Origin: Actinoplanes sichuanensis
GTDB lineage: Bacteria > Actinomycetota > Actinomycetes > Mycobacteriales > Micromonosporaceae
NCBI RefSeq assembly: GCF_033097365.1
Contig: NZ_AP028461.1
Location: 6,200,001-6,264,000 of the forward strand
Direction of reading: 5' to 3'
DNA: 64,000 nucleotides
The position numbers and the translations under genes were made by a program. Positions 1 through 8,768 of the stretch are shown here, in pieces; the first letter of the stretch is position 1; each line of letters begins with the position of its first letter. A model generated the notes under the pieces. That model did no database searches, was not told the origin of the DNA, and was given only the letters and a program-made list of their open reading frames with translations.

Positions 1-811
1 GACCGATCACGGTGAGAGAGATGACGGTGGCGGTGACCGCCGCTCCCGGCAGCACCGACGCCCACCAGGCGATGTGTAGGTAACCGCGGCCCTCGGAGAG
101 CATCGCGCCCCACTCCGGCGACGGCGGCTGCGGACCGAGCCCGAGGAAACTGAGACCGGCCGCGATCAGGACCGCCTCGCCGAGCCCGATCATCGCCAGC
201 ACCGGGATCGGGCCGAGCACGTTGGGCAGCACGTGCCGCAGCGCCAGCCGCAGCCGCGACTGTCCGAAGGCGACGGCGTGCGTGACGTACGGCGCCTGCC
301 GCACCACGAGCGTCTGGGCCCGCACCACCCGGGCGTAGTGCGGTGTGGTGGCGATACCGATGGCCACGATCAGACTGGTCGTGCCGGTACCCGCGATCGC
401 GATGAACAGCAGCGCCAGCAGAACCAGCGGGAACGCGGCGAGCGCGTCGAACCCGCGGCTGAGCGCCTCGTCGGCGACCCGGTGGGCGAGCCCGGCGATC
501 AACCCGAGCAGGATGCCCGCGCCGACCGCGATGACGGTGGCCGCGACACCGATGCTCAGCGAGTGCCGGGCGCCGTGCACCACCCGATCGAACACGTCCC
601 GGCCGAGCTGGTCGGTGCCGAACCAGTGCGCCACCGACGGCGCCTCCAGCACCCGCAGCGGGTCGGCGGCCAGCGGGTCACCGGCGAACAGCGACGGCCA
701 CAGCACCGCGGCCAACGCCAGCGTGAGGACGAGCCCGGCGGCGGCGAGACCGGGCCGGGGCCGTCGCAGGGTGAGCCGGCGCACCACCGGCCGGGACAGG
801 GCGAGCGTCAC
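1..811 (-). CDS. ABC transporter permease, DppC/OppC-type (3' part missing at window edge)
   Basis: Second membrane subunit of a peptide/nickel-type ABC importer. I translated the reverse strand from a GTG at 811, three bases after the stop of the upstream permease. It reads as one open frame to the window edge (about 270 residues). Visible features are an N-terminal membrane segment, the HWFGTDQLGRDVFDRV motif that marks the DppC branch, several further hydrophobic segments, and the EAA-type cytoplasmic loop near ALRHVLPNVLGPI, where the ATPase docks. The C-terminus lies outside the window. It sits in one leftward operon behind a solute-binding lipoprotein and a DppB-type permease. The cargo cannot be read from the sequence; di/oligopeptides or nickel are the family defaults. 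Confidence 0.88.
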   Translation of the reverse strand, partial: MTLALSRPVVRRLTLRRPRPGLAAAGLVLTLALAAVLWPSLFAGDPLAADPLRVLEAPSVAHWFGTDQLGRDVFDRVVHGARHSLSIGVAATVIAVGAGILLGLIAGLAHRVADEALSRGFDALAAFPLVLLALLFIAIAGTGTTSLIVAIGIATTPHYARVVRAQTLVVRQAPYVTHAVAFGQSRLRLALRHVLPNVLGPIPVLAMIGLGEAVLIAAGLSFLGLGPQPPSPEWGAMLSEGRGYLHIAWWASVLPGAAVTATVISLTVIG

Positions 812-814
812 TGG

Positions 815-1729
815 TCAGCTCCTTCGCAACCGCGGATCGATGATCAGGTACGCGAGATCGGCCGCCGTGTTGATCACGACGAAGGCGGCAGCGGCCGACA
901 CGACGACGGCCAACACGACGGGCATGTCACCGTTACCGACGGCCTGCAGGGTGACCTGGCCGAGCCCGGGCCGCCCGAAGACCTGCTCGATGATCACCGC
1001 GCCGCCGAGCAGGACACCGGTGAGCCAGCCGAGCAGGGTGACCGCCGGGATCAGCGCGTGACGCAGCGCATGCCGGACCAGGACCGCTCGTTCCCGCAGG
1101 CCACGGGCCCGAGCGGTGACCGCGAACGGCTCGTCCAGGGCCCGGTCCAGCCCGTCGCGCAGCACCTGGGCCAGCACCCCGGCGATCGGCAGGCCGAGCG
1201 TGACGGCCGGCAGCACCAGCGCCGCCCAGCCCCGGTCGCCGGAGACCGGGAACAGCCCGAACCGGAACGAGAACACGCTGAGCAGCACGATCCCGATCAG
1301 GAAGGGCGGAGTGGACACGATGATCAACTCGACCGTGGAGCTGGCCCGCCGCACCCACCGGTGCCTGGTGGTGACGGCCAGGATCAGGGCCAGCACCACC
1401 CCGAAGACGGCCGCCGCCACGGCCAGTTTCAAGGTGGGCGGGATCTGGTCGCCGATCACCTCGCCGACCGGCCGCTGCAGCAGGTAGGAGCGGCCCAGGT
1501 CACCCTGGACGGCCCGCCACAGATAGTCCAGGTACTGCACGACGGCGGGCCGATCGAGGTGCCACTCGGCGATGATCTGGGCCCGGATCTGCGGGGTGTC
1601 GGCACCGTCACCGATCAGGCTGTCGACGATGTCGCCCGGGGCGGCCAGCAGCGCGAGGTACGCCGCGGTGGCCGCCGCCCACAGCACGACGACGCCGGAG
1701 ACGATCCGCCGGGCGATCACCCTGGTCAC
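815..1729 (-). CDS. ABC transporter permease, DppB/OppB-type
   Basis: First membrane subunit (304 aa) of the peptide/nickel-type importer. The N-terminus MTRVIARRIVSGVVVLW is the usual DppB start with one transmembrane helix, followed by a periplasmic-side loop that includes HLDRPAVVQYLDYLWRAVQGDLGRS. Five more hydrophobic segments follow, with the permease loop GLRERAVLVRHALRHALIP that contacts the ATPase. Length and order are normal for the family. The start codon overlaps the stop of the upstream lipoprotein gene by 4 nt, and the next permease begins 3 nt downstream, so the three are translationally coupled. Substrate is unknown. Confidence 0.9.
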   Translation of the reverse strand: MTRVIARRIVSGVVVLWAAATAAYLALLAAPGDIVDSLIGDGADTPQIRAQIIAEWHLDRPAVVQYLDYLWRAVQGDLGRSYLLQRPVGEVIGDQIPPTLKLAVAAAVFGVVLALILAVTTRHRWVRRASSTVELIIVSTPPFLIGIVLLSVFSFRFGLFPVSGDRGWAALVLPAVTLGLPIAGVLAQVLRDGLDRALDEPFAVTARARGLRERAVLVRHALRHALIPAVTLLGWLTGVLLGGAVIIEQVFGRPGLGQVTLQAVGNGDMPVVLAVVVSAAAAFVVINTAADLAYLIIDPRLRRS

Positions 1730-3369
1730 CGGCTGAGCCAGAGGTCGTAGGCACTGCCCGGCACACCGGCGGTCGGCTCGAAGCCCAGCCCGCCGACTCT
1801 CGTGTCGGCGGCGACCTGGTCGGCCGGGGCGTACAGCGGCAGGATCAGCGCCTGATCGGTGATGGTCAGCTTCTGCACCTGCCGGTACGCGGTCAGCCGC
1901 TGGGCCTGGTCGGCGCCGGCCTGCCCGCCTTCGAGCAGCCTGTCCAGCACCGGGTCCTGGAAACCGGTCCGGTTGATCGCGCCGGCCGAGTGCAGCAGCA
2001 GGTTGAGGGCCGCCCCGGCGTCGGTGTCGGCCCGGGAGTTGTCGAACACCTCGTACTGCCCGTCGGCGAGCGCCTGGGTGGCGGTGCCCTGGTCGACCAC
2101 GGCCACGTTCAGATCGATGCCGGCGCTCTGCTTGACCTGCGCCTGCACGGCCTGGGCCAGCACGTCGCGGCGATCCCGGACGAACGGCGCCGACTGCACC
2201 AGCCGTACCGTCAGCCGTTTGCCGTCCTTGGTCCGGAAGCCGTCGGCGTCCCGCGTCGTCCAGCCCGCCTCGTCGAGAAGCCGGTTGGCTTTCGCGGCAT
2301 CGCCGCCGTAGGTCTTCTCCAGCGACTTGTCATAGAACGGGCTGGTCGGACCGATCACGCTCCACGCCCGGGTGGCGCTGCCCCGGTAGACGCCGGTGAG
2401 CACCGCGTCGACGTCGACCGCCTCGCGGAACGCCTGCCGCACCTTGAGGTCGTCGAACGGGGCGTGCGTGGTGTTGAAGTAGTACGAGTACGCCGACCCG
2501 GAGTTGAGCCCCCGCGACAGCGACAGCTGCGGGTTCGCGGTGATCAGGCCCTCGTCGGTGGCCGGGACACCCTCGACGATCTGCACCTGGCCGGAGGTGA
2601 GCGCCCCGACCCGCACCGACGACTCCTTCAGGAACCGGTAGGTGATCCGGTCGAGGTAGGCCGCCCCGCTGTGCCCGGCGTTGGCCGGCGCCCAGTCGTA
2701 GGCCGGGTTCCTGGTGAACACGACCTCCTGCCCGGCGGTGTAGTGGTCCAGCAGGAACGGTCCGGTACCGGCCAGCTCGGGACCGCCGGCCTTGAGGTTC
2801 TTCGCCTCCTTGAGCGACTTCGGCGACACCTGCGCGCCCTGCGGTGAGGAGAGGAAGTCGAGCAGCAGCACGTCGGGCTGCTTGAGGTGGAAGGCGACGG
2901 TGGCCGGGTCGACCACCTCGACCTGGTCCAGGTTGCGTAGCTGCACGGCCAGGACGGTCGGGTTGTACCCGTCGACGCGGAACTGGTCGATGTTCGCCTT
3001 CACGGCCTCGGCGTCGAATCTCGTCCCGTCGGTGAAGGTCACGTCGGTACGCAGCTTGAACGTGTAGGTCTTCCCGTCGGCCGACACCTCGTGGCCGGTG
3101 GACAGCCACGGCAGGTAGCCGCCCTGACCGTCGTGGGTGAGCAGGGCCTCGAACGTGTTCCAGACCAGCAGACGGGCCTTGGCCTGGGCGTACTGATGCG
3201 GGTTGAAGGTGATCGGCTCGGTCTCGACGGCCCAGGTCAGCGATCCGCCGCTGACCGGCCGGCCGGCCTCGGCACCGGCCTCCGTCTTCCCGGACCTCCC
3301 GGACGAACAGGCGGTGAGGACGACTAGGGCGAGAGCTGTGGCGGCGACGGCGGATCGGGTACGGCTCAT
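1726..3369 (-). CDS. ABC transporter substrate-binding lipoprotein, SBP family 5 (DppA-like)
   Basis: Extracytoplasmic ligand-binding protein of the importer, 547 aa. I start it at the ATG at 3369, preceded by AGGAAAAG, because this gives a classic lipoprotein signal: MSRTRSAVAATALALVVLTAC with lipobox LTAC and acylated Cys21. The open frame continues upstream to 3876, but that part is antisense to the next gene and has no signal peptide. The mature part carries family-5 signatures such as LTWAVETEPITFNPHQY, the YTFKLRTDVTFTDGTRFDAEAVK stretch, and GTGPFLLDHYTAGQEV. First gene of the leftward operon, divergent from the gene at 3470. An AT-rich dyad sits just upstream of its start. Confidence 0.88.
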   Translation of the reverse strand: MSRTRSAVAATALALVVLTACSSGRSGKTEAGAEAGRPVSGGSLTWAVETEPITFNPHQYAQAKARLLVWNTFEALLTHDGQGGYLPWLSTGHEVSADGKTYTFKLRTDVTFTDGTRFDAEAVKANIDQFRVDGYNPTVLAVQLRNLDQVEVVDPATVAFHLKQPDVLLLDFLSSPQGAQVSPKSLKEAKNLKAGGPELAGTGPFLLDHYTAGQEVVFTRNPAYDWAPANAGHSGAAYLDRITYRFLKESSVRVGALTSGQVQIVEGVPATDEGLITANPQLSLSRGLNSGSAYSYYFNTTHAPFDDLKVRQAFREAVDVDAVLTGVYRGSATRAWSVIGPTSPFYDKSLEKTYGGDAAKANRLLDEAGWTTRDADGFRTKDGKRLTVRLVQSAPFVRDRRDVLAQAVQAQVKQSAGIDLNVAVVDQGTATQALADGQYEVFDNSRADTDAGAALNLLLHSAGAINRTGFQDPVLDRLLEGGQAGADQAQRLTAYRQVQKLTITDQALILPLYAPADQVAADTRVGGLGFEPTAGVPGSAYDLWLSR

Positions 3370-3375
3370 ACTACT

Positions 3376-3398
3376 TTTCCTATCGTCCCTATAGGAAA
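3376..3398. promoter_or_regulatory. Inverted repeat upstream of the importer operon
   Basis: TTTCCTAT and ATAGGAAA form a perfect 8-bp dyad separated by 7 nt, in an otherwise very GC-rich region. The right arm lies where the Shine-Dalgarno and 5' leader of the lipoprotein gene begin. This could be a repressor operator or a small mRNA hairpin masking the ribosome binding site. The regulator is unknown. Confidence 0.45.
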
Positions 3399-3469
3399 TT
3401 GGCAAGAGGCTGAGACCCTGGACACCCAATGTTTCCAACCCACCCCTGAACCATCCCGCGCCGACATGC

Positions 3470-5467
3470 GTGTCCCATGACGTGCAGCCGACAGACCTCG
3501 CCGACCCGCCCCAGAACCCCGACTCGGAGAACCCGTCCGAGAAACCGGTCGACACCACACCGGCCGCCGACCCTTCGGAGAACCTCGCGGAAACCCCTTC
3601 CGAGGCGGAAATCGCCTCCGACTCGGCGACCCCTTCGGCCCCGTCGGACCCGGCCTCGGACCCGGCGACCCCTTCTGATCCGGCTTCGGACCCGGCAGCC
3701 CCTTCGGACCCGGTCAGCGCAGACACCTCTTCCAATTCGGATATTTCCGAAAAGTCGGCGGACAAGAAGGCCGACGATGAGGTCCCTGCGGCCGTCACCG
3801 CCGAACCGGTCGAGAAAACCCCGGGCCGAGTACGACGGATCCTGCGCTCCCGAGCGATGTTCCACGGACTGAACATCCTGGCCGGCGCCCTGGTCTTCGC
3901 CGCACTGCTCTACCCGAACGTCCTACGCCGCCTCACCCTCGGCAACTTCGCCCGCATCCCGATCGAAGCCGCGTTCGGCATCCTTCTGATGATCGCGCTC
4001 CCCCGCCGCCCCCGCCTGGTCGTCGGCTCGATCCTCGGCGCCGGCCTCGGCTGGCTGCTCATCCAGAAGAGCCTCGACATGGGCTGGTTCAACACCCTGG
4101 CCCGCCCGTTCGACGTCATCCTCGACTGGGAACTGTTCGACGACACCTTCAACTTCATCCGCGACTCCTACGGCGCCGCCGGAGCCTGGGGCGCCGCGAT
4201 CGGCGCGATCACACTCGGCGCCGCCGTGATCGCCCTGATGGTCTGGGCCGTACTCCGACTGGCCGCCCTGATCACCGAACACCGCCGCCGATCCGCGCTG
4301 GCCGCCGCCGGCATCGCCTCCGCCTGGATGCTGTCCCTGGCCCTCGGCGTCCAGCTCATCCCGGCCGTCCCGGTCGCCGCCCGCACCTCGGTCACCTACG
4401 CCTGGGACCGCGCCTGGCAGGCCAAGGAGGGCATCGCCAACGAGGCCGCCTTCGCCGACGAGATCAAGACCGACCCGTACAAGAACGTCCCGGCCGACCA
4501 GATCCTCACCGCCCTGCGCGGCAAGGACGTCATGTTCACCTTCGTCGAGAGCTACGGCCGCAACGCCGTCGAATCACCCAGCCTCGCCGCCGGCACCACG
4601 GCCGTCCTCGAAGACGGCGACGCCCAACTCAAGGCAGCCGGATTCGCCTACCGCAGCGGCTGGCTGACCTCCGCGACCTACGGCGGCAACAGCTGGCTCG
4701 CCCACTCCACGCTGCTGTCCGGACTGTGGATCAACAACCAGTCCCGCTACCGCAACCTCACCGCCAGTGACCGACTGACCATCCCCAGCGCCATGCAGAA
4801 GGCCGGCTGGGACACCGTCAGCGTCATGCCCGGCGCCACCCGCGCCTTCCCCGAAGGCAAGTTCTACGGCTACAACCGGATCTGGGACTCCCGCAACCTC
4901 TCCTACCAGGGCCCCAGGTTCAGCTGGTCACAGATGCCCGACCAGTACACCCTCAAGCAGTTCAACGAGGTCGAATACAACCGACCCGGCCGCAAACCAC
5001 TGATGATCGAAATGCCGCTGATCTCCAGCCACACCCCGTGGGCCCCGATCCCCACGTTCATGGACTGGGACCAGGTCGGCGACGGCTCGGTCTACAACGC
5101 GATCGCCGCCGACGGCGCCCAGAAGGCCGACATCTGGACCAGCGCCGCCAAGGTCCGCCGCGAGTACGGCCGGTCGATCCGCTACACCCTCACCACCCTG
5201 ATCTCCTGGGTCGAGAAATACGGCAACGACAACCTGGTCCTGGTCTTCCTCGGCGACCACCAGCCGTCCAGCGTCGTCACCGGCGACAACGCCAGCCACG
5301 ACGTACCGATCACGATCGTCGCCAAGGACCCGGCCGTCCTCGACCGCATCGCGAGCTGGAACTGGACCCCCAGCCTCAAGCCCGCGACCGACGCCCCGGT
5401 CTGGCCGATGAACACCTTCCGCGACCGCTTCTTCACCGCCTTCGGCCCGACCGGCGGCAACCACTGA
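3470..5467 (+). CDS. Membrane sulfatase-superfamily phosphotransferase (LTA-synthase-like)
   Basis: 665 aa from a GTG at 3470. Residues 1-120 are a Pro/Ser/Asp/Glu-rich cytoplasmic tail with repeats of the DPASDPATPS kind. Four transmembrane segments follow (about 130-150, 165-205, 240-265, 280-300), then a large extracellular alkaline-phosphatase-fold domain. Seen there are FTFVESYGRNAVE with metal-binding Glu and a nucleophile region, SWLAHSTLLSGLW, and FLGDHQPSS with the metal-binding Asp/His. This is the order found in LTA synthases and related phosphoglycerol or phosphoethanolamine transferases. I infer a role in modifying a cell-envelope polymer; the acceptor is unknown. The start is weakly supported because no clear ribosome binding site precedes it; the low-complexity tail could begin later. 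Confidence 0.8.
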   Translation: MSHDVQPTDLADPPQNPDSENPSEKPVDTTPAADPSENLAETPSEAEIASDSATPSAPSDPASDPATPSDPASDPAAPSDPVSADTSSNSDISEKSADKKADDEVPAAVTAEPVEKTPGRVRRILRSRAMFHGLNILAGALVFAALLYPNVLRRLTLGNFARIPIEAAFGILLMIALPRRPRLVVGSILGAGLGWLLIQKSLDMGWFNTLARPFDVILDWELFDDTFNFIRDSYGAAGAWGAAIGAITLGAAVIALMVWAVLRLAALITEHRRRSALAAAGIASAWMLSLALGVQLIPAVPVAARTSVTYAWDRAWQAKEGIANEAAFADEIKTDPYKNVPADQILTALRGKDVMFTFVESYGRNAVESPSLAAGTTAVLEDGDAQLKAAGFAYRSGWLTSATYGGNSWLAHSTLLSGLWINNQSRYRNLTASDRLTIPSAMQKAGWDTVSVMPGATRAFPEGKFYGYNRIWDSRNLSYQGPRFSWSQMPDQYTLKQFNEVEYNRPGRKPLMIEMPLISSHTPWAPIPTFMDWDQVGDGSVYNAIAADGAQKADIWTSAAKVRREYGRSIRYTLTTLISWVEKYGNDNLVLVFLGDHQPSSVVTGDNASHDVPITIVAKDPAVLDRIASWNWTPSLKPATDAPVWPMNTFRDRFFTAFGPTGGNH

Positions 5468-5471
5468 GCCA

Positions 5472-5515
5472 GGTGTGCGGCGCCGGTCCCGGTGTCACTC
5501 CAGGCGCCGCACACC
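5472..5515. terminator. Hairpin between convergent genes
   Basis: GGTGTGCGGCGCC at 5472 pairs perfectly with GGCGCCGCACACC at 5503 (13-bp stem, 18-nt loop). It begins just after the stop of the LTA-synthase-like gene and runs into the 3' end of the convergent NTPase gene. Likely acts as a factor-independent terminator in both directions. Confidence 0.65.
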
Positions 5516-7786
5516 GCCTGCCTCAGCCAGATGGCCCCGCAACCGCTCATGCCGGAACTGGTAGACCGCCCCGTTACGCCGCAACACCCCACGCCGAGCC
5601 GCATCCGCCAGAAACGGCATGAGCCGCCACGGCAGCCACCCCCGAGCCGCGAACCACAACCGCACCACCGTGTACGTGAGCCAGGCCGACAACGCCGACG
5701 AGCCCAGCGCGATCGCCACGAACCATCCGAGCGCCCCGGCGATCAGGCCGGCCCGGACGACGTACCAGAACGGCGCCGGACCCAGATCCCACATCTCCGC
5801 CGACCCGCCGGCCCCCACGCCGACCATCGCCACCGCACCGATGAGCAGCGGCGGCACCAGCAACGCCGCGCGGTCACCACGCAGCGTCCGCTCCGGATCC
5901 CACAACTCGTCCACGGGCGCCGGCCGGATGAACGCCGAGGCCAGGCCGAACACCAGACCCAGTGGCACACCCAGGCCGACCGACATCGTCACAGCGATGA
6001 ACAACGCCGGTCCGAGTGGATCCCGCGCCTCGGGGTCATTCCACAGACCGAGCACCAGGCACAGCGCCAGCCCTGCCAGAAAAGCCATCGCCGGCCCCTG
6101 AACCCCCGCCAGCAGCACCGGCGCCACGTTCCTCGGCCGGCCCCCGCGCCCCAGCCACACGCCCCACAGCGCCACCTCACGCCAGACCGAGCGGGTCGCC
6201 CACAACGCCACGACCACCGAGGCGACCGACAGCACCATCACAACCCACGGCCCGACCGGGAACAGCAACTCCTGGGCGAACATCATCGGCGCGACGAAAA
6301 GGATCCCGCCGACCGCGGCCGTCCGCAGACGCCGAGCTTGAAACCGCAGTTGGCGCGGCTCCTCGGGAGCACTCGCGCCCGGAAGAAAATACCCGAATCC
6401 GAAGATCGCGGCGGCGAAGAGCAACGTCTCGATTCCGAACTCGCCGGTCAGAGCGAAGAACAGCAGGAACGGCACCACGATCCCGGGCAGCACCGCCACC
6501 CGCGCGGCAGCAATCGGCTTGCCGGAGACCCAGCCGATACGCCACCACGCAAAATCCTGCTGCGCCTGCCGATCCAGATGCCGGGCCAGAAAACGCAGCC
6601 ACGCCGCTGCCCTGCCCGCCGCGAACCGCGACCGCGCCGCTCCACGCTCCGGATACAGCGCCGGCAGATACCTGTCGAACAACCTCCGCTCCAGCTCACC
6701 GCCCTCGGCCAACTCGATCAACTCAGCCGGATCCGAACCCGGCACCCGGTACACGGTCCGCGCCAGATACGTCATCAGCGGACTCGACAACGCCACCGCC
6801 AGCGGACCGGACGGATTCCGGACCAGCTCCCGGGCCACCGGCGCCCACCGATCCGCATCCCCGGCCTGCCCGCCCGGCAGATATCCGGCCGCCTGCTGCG
6901 GGCTCAACGGGTCCAACTCGACGATCAGCGCCCGGTGCAGCGGCTCACCGGTCTCCGTGACGGTCGCCGTGTACTCCTCGGCCCGGCTCATCACCACCAG
7001 CGGCAGGTCGACCAGTTCGTTGAGCACGGTCACCGCGGCCGCCCGGTCCTCCGGCCGCATCTCGTCCAGACCGTCCAGCACCGCGATCACACCACGCTCG
7101 GCGACCAGCCGGCCGGCCTCCCGCGCGGCCGCCCGCAACCCGTACCGCCCGGCCAGGGTCCGCCCCAGCCAGGCCTCGAACTCCTCGCTGGACGGACGCC
7201 ACCCGGCCAGATCCAGCAGCACCGCCACCGGCTCGCCCGGCCGACGGTCGGCCAGCAGCCCGCAGGTGAGCAGAACCGCCGCCGACGTCTTGCCGGCACC
7301 CGGCCGTCCGATCACGACGAGCCGCCGGAAGGGCAGCCGCCGCCACGTCTCGGCCAGGTCCTGGACCTCCCCCGCGAGACGCAACCGGGTCACCCGCGCC
7401 GGACCGAGGTCGGTCACCTCATCCGGCGGTACGCCGACCGGCCGCTCGGTGATCCGCCACCGGATCCGCATCGGCGAGGTGCCACGCAGCCCCCGCCGAA
7501 CCGCCTCCCGCTCCCACTGCCGCCCGACGAGATCGGCCAGCCGGTCCAGCACATCCTCCGACGTGTCGGCTCGCCTCGCCGGTGTGCCGGCGACCGCCCA
7601 CAACGCGATCCATCCGGCGGCGGCGCTGAGCACACTGCCGATCTGATCGGCGGTGTCCCGCTCCCCGGGCGACAGCAGCTGAAACGCCGCGACAAGGGTC
7701 AGCACCCCGACGACAGCACCACCGACCACCCACCGGATCCGCCGCCGCGAGTACATGCCAAGCATCGTCGCGCAGAACCACCCCAT
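5495..7786 (-). CDS. Membrane-anchored NACHT-family NTPase
   Basis: 763 aa from the ATG at 7786, chosen because GAGAGGACGG precedes it; a longer frame to 7897 has no such site. Two hydrophobic segments near residues 18-38 and 50-68 would anchor the N-terminus. An STAND/NACHT core follows: P-loop GRPGAGKT at 160-167, Walker B VIAVLDGLDEM at 233-243, and a sensor-like VVMSRAEEY near 264. The C-terminal half is rich in hydrophobic helices (about 8) and ends with a soluble segment, GAVYQFRHERLRGHLAE. NACHT proteins are signal-sensing switches, several known in bacterial immunity; the ligand and output here are unknown. It stands alone, convergent with the preceding gene. Confidence 0.82.
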   Translation of the reverse strand: MGWFCATMLGMYSRRRIRWVVGGAVVGVLTLVAAFQLLSPGERDTADQIGSVLSAAAGWIALWAVAGTPARRADTSEDVLDRLADLVGRQWEREAVRRGLRGTSPMRIRWRITERPVGVPPDEVTDLGPARVTRLRLAGEVQDLAETWRRLPFRRLVVIGRPGAGKTSAAVLLTCGLLADRRPGEPVAVLLDLAGWRPSSEEFEAWLGRTLAGRYGLRAAAREAGRLVAERGVIAVLDGLDEMRPEDRAAAVTVLNELVDLPLVVMSRAEEYTATVTETGEPLHRALIVELDPLSPQQAAGYLPGGQAGDADRWAPVARELVRNPSGPLAVALSSPLMTYLARTVYRVPGSDPAELIELAEGGELERRLFDRYLPALYPERGAARSRFAAGRAAAWLRFLARHLDRQAQQDFAWWRIGWVSGKPIAAARVAVLPGIVVPFLLFFALTGEFGIETLLFAAAIFGFGYFLPGASAPEEPRQLRFQARRLRTAAVGGILFVAPMMFAQELLFPVGPWVVMVLSVASVVVALWATRSVWREVALWGVWLGRGGRPRNVAPVLLAGVQGPAMAFLAGLALCLVLGLWNDPEARDPLGPALFIAVTMSVGLGVPLGLVFGLASAFIRPAPVDELWDPERTLRGDRAALLVPPLLIGAVAMVGVGAGGSAEMWDLGPAPFWYVVRAGLIAGALGWFVAIALGSSALSAWLTYTVVRLWFAARGWLPWRLMPFLADAARRGVLRRNGAVYQFRHERLRGHLAEAGGVRRLE

Positions 7787-7986
7787 CCGTCCTCTCTGGA
7801 CCGCGCTCTCCACCGCCGCCGGGACTGTCCGAGCCGAACGGTGGATCCTGTCCGGCTGGTCGTCGCCGCTGTCTCGCGCGTCCCACGAGCCGGACAACGA
7901 ACGGCAGCGCTGCTACATCGACGGAAAGGCGGTCGTGACGGCCGACCCACTGCCTTCGGCTTCCTAGGAGGCTAGTTCGAAAGCCG

Positions 7987-8004
7987 GACCGGAACGTCCC
8001 GGTC
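7987..8004. terminator. Possible weak terminator of the TetR gene
   Basis: GACCGG and CCGGTC flank a 6-nt spacer 20-35 nt beyond the stop of the leftward TetR gene, and GGCTTTC follows in that direction. The stem is short, so support is modest. The rest of 7787-8022 shows no convincing gene. Confidence 0.3.
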
Positions 8005-8022
8005 GTGGACTGTCCGGTCTGT

Positions 8023-8628
8023 CTAAACGGCTTGCGGGAACGCTCGTTCCACCATCGCGACCAGCGCCGTCGACAGCAGCACGTGCACCTGTTCGCGAGT
8101 CAGCACGCCTCGTTGCAGCCACTCCTGCGCGGTCCAGATGGCCAGCCCGACATACGACCGGGTCATCCCTCGCAACGCCGGCGACGGGTCGTCGCCCATC
8201 CCGACCGCACGCAGCACTCCCGCCGCGGCGACATCGACCGCCTCGGCGATCACCGCGTTCACCTCCGCATCACCGGCCATCCCGCCGGCGCCGGTCGCGG
8301 CCAGCCACGAGGTGCTGTGTCGGGACACCACATCCAGGAACCAGCTGACGATGGAATCGGCCCGTTCGGGAAGTTCGCCCTCGGGAAGCTGATCCAGCGC
8401 CACTTCGGGCACGGTGAGCATCACTCGCACCACTTCGAGGTAGAGGTCCTTTTTCGTACCGAAATAGTGGTTGACCAGCCCGCGGGCGACGCCCGCGTCC
8501 CGGGCGACGTCCGTGGTGGAGACGTCGGCGTAGGGTTTCGCCCCGAACAGGCGGATCGCCACCGACAGGATCTGTTCGCGCCGGGCGTCCGGTTCCAGCC
8601 GGCGCCGGCGCATCGCCTCGACACTCAC
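8023..8628 (-). CDS. TetR/AcrR family transcriptional regulator
   Basis: 201 aa from a GTG at 8628; an internal ATG at 8613 preceded by GAGGCG is an equally possible start. The N-terminus carries the TetR helix-turn-helix: RREQILSVAIRLFG, then VSTTDVARDAGVARGLVNHYFGTKKDLYLEV, with the diagnostic YFGTK recognition-helix end. The C-terminal ligand domain is all-helical and not assignable to a ligand. It is transcribed away from the acyl-CoA dehydrogenase and CoA-transferase pair, so control of that acyl-CoA operon in response to an acyl-CoA or fatty acid is a reasonable inference. A 9-bp inverted repeat lies between the two. Confidence 0.9.
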   Translation of the reverse strand: MSVEAMRRRRLEPDARREQILSVAIRLFGAKPYADVSTTDVARDAGVARGLVNHYFGTKKDLYLEVVRVMLTVPEVALDQLPEGELPERADSIVSWFLDVVSRHSTSWLAATGAGGMAGDAEVNAVIAEAVDVAAAGVLRAVGMGDDPSPALRGMTRSYVGLAIWTAQEWLQRGVLTREQVHVLLSTALVAMVERAFPQAV

Positions 8629-8673
8629 CAGGCCGACCTTACGGCACGTCGATCGATCTCAATCCGAGATGCC

Positions 8674-8712
8674 CGATTCATCTATGTTTCCATCGGCCGG
8701 AACGATGAATCG
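8674..8712. promoter_or_regulatory. Candidate TetR operator in the divergent promoter region
   Basis: CGATTCATC at 8674 and GATGAATCG at 8704 are a perfect 9-bp inverted repeat with 21 nt between, in the only non-coding gap between the TetR gene and the acyl-CoA dehydrogenase gene. The distance between arm centres is about three helical turns, suitable for two dimers or a looped complex. Confidence 0.45.
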
Positions 8713-8768
8713 CGGCAATTCATACGCGCCTTATTGACACATCGCCAATAGTGTTCGATGGTGGGTCG

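Noticed and set aside
233..1750. Long forward-strand frame of 505 codons
   Set aside because: Lies antisense to the two permeases; residue content (Arg, Gln, Pro, His) is typical of a GC-rich shadow frame.
3370..3876. N-terminal extension of the DppA-type lipoprotein
   Set aside because: Repetitive Ser/Glu/Ala sequence is the reverse complement of the low-complexity tail of the opposite gene; the true lipoprotein signal starts at 3369 with a ribosome binding site.
5492..7975. 827-codon forward frame across the NTPase gene
   Set aside because: Arg/Pro/Gln-rich, no domain; exact antisense of the NACHT gene with its clear P-loop.
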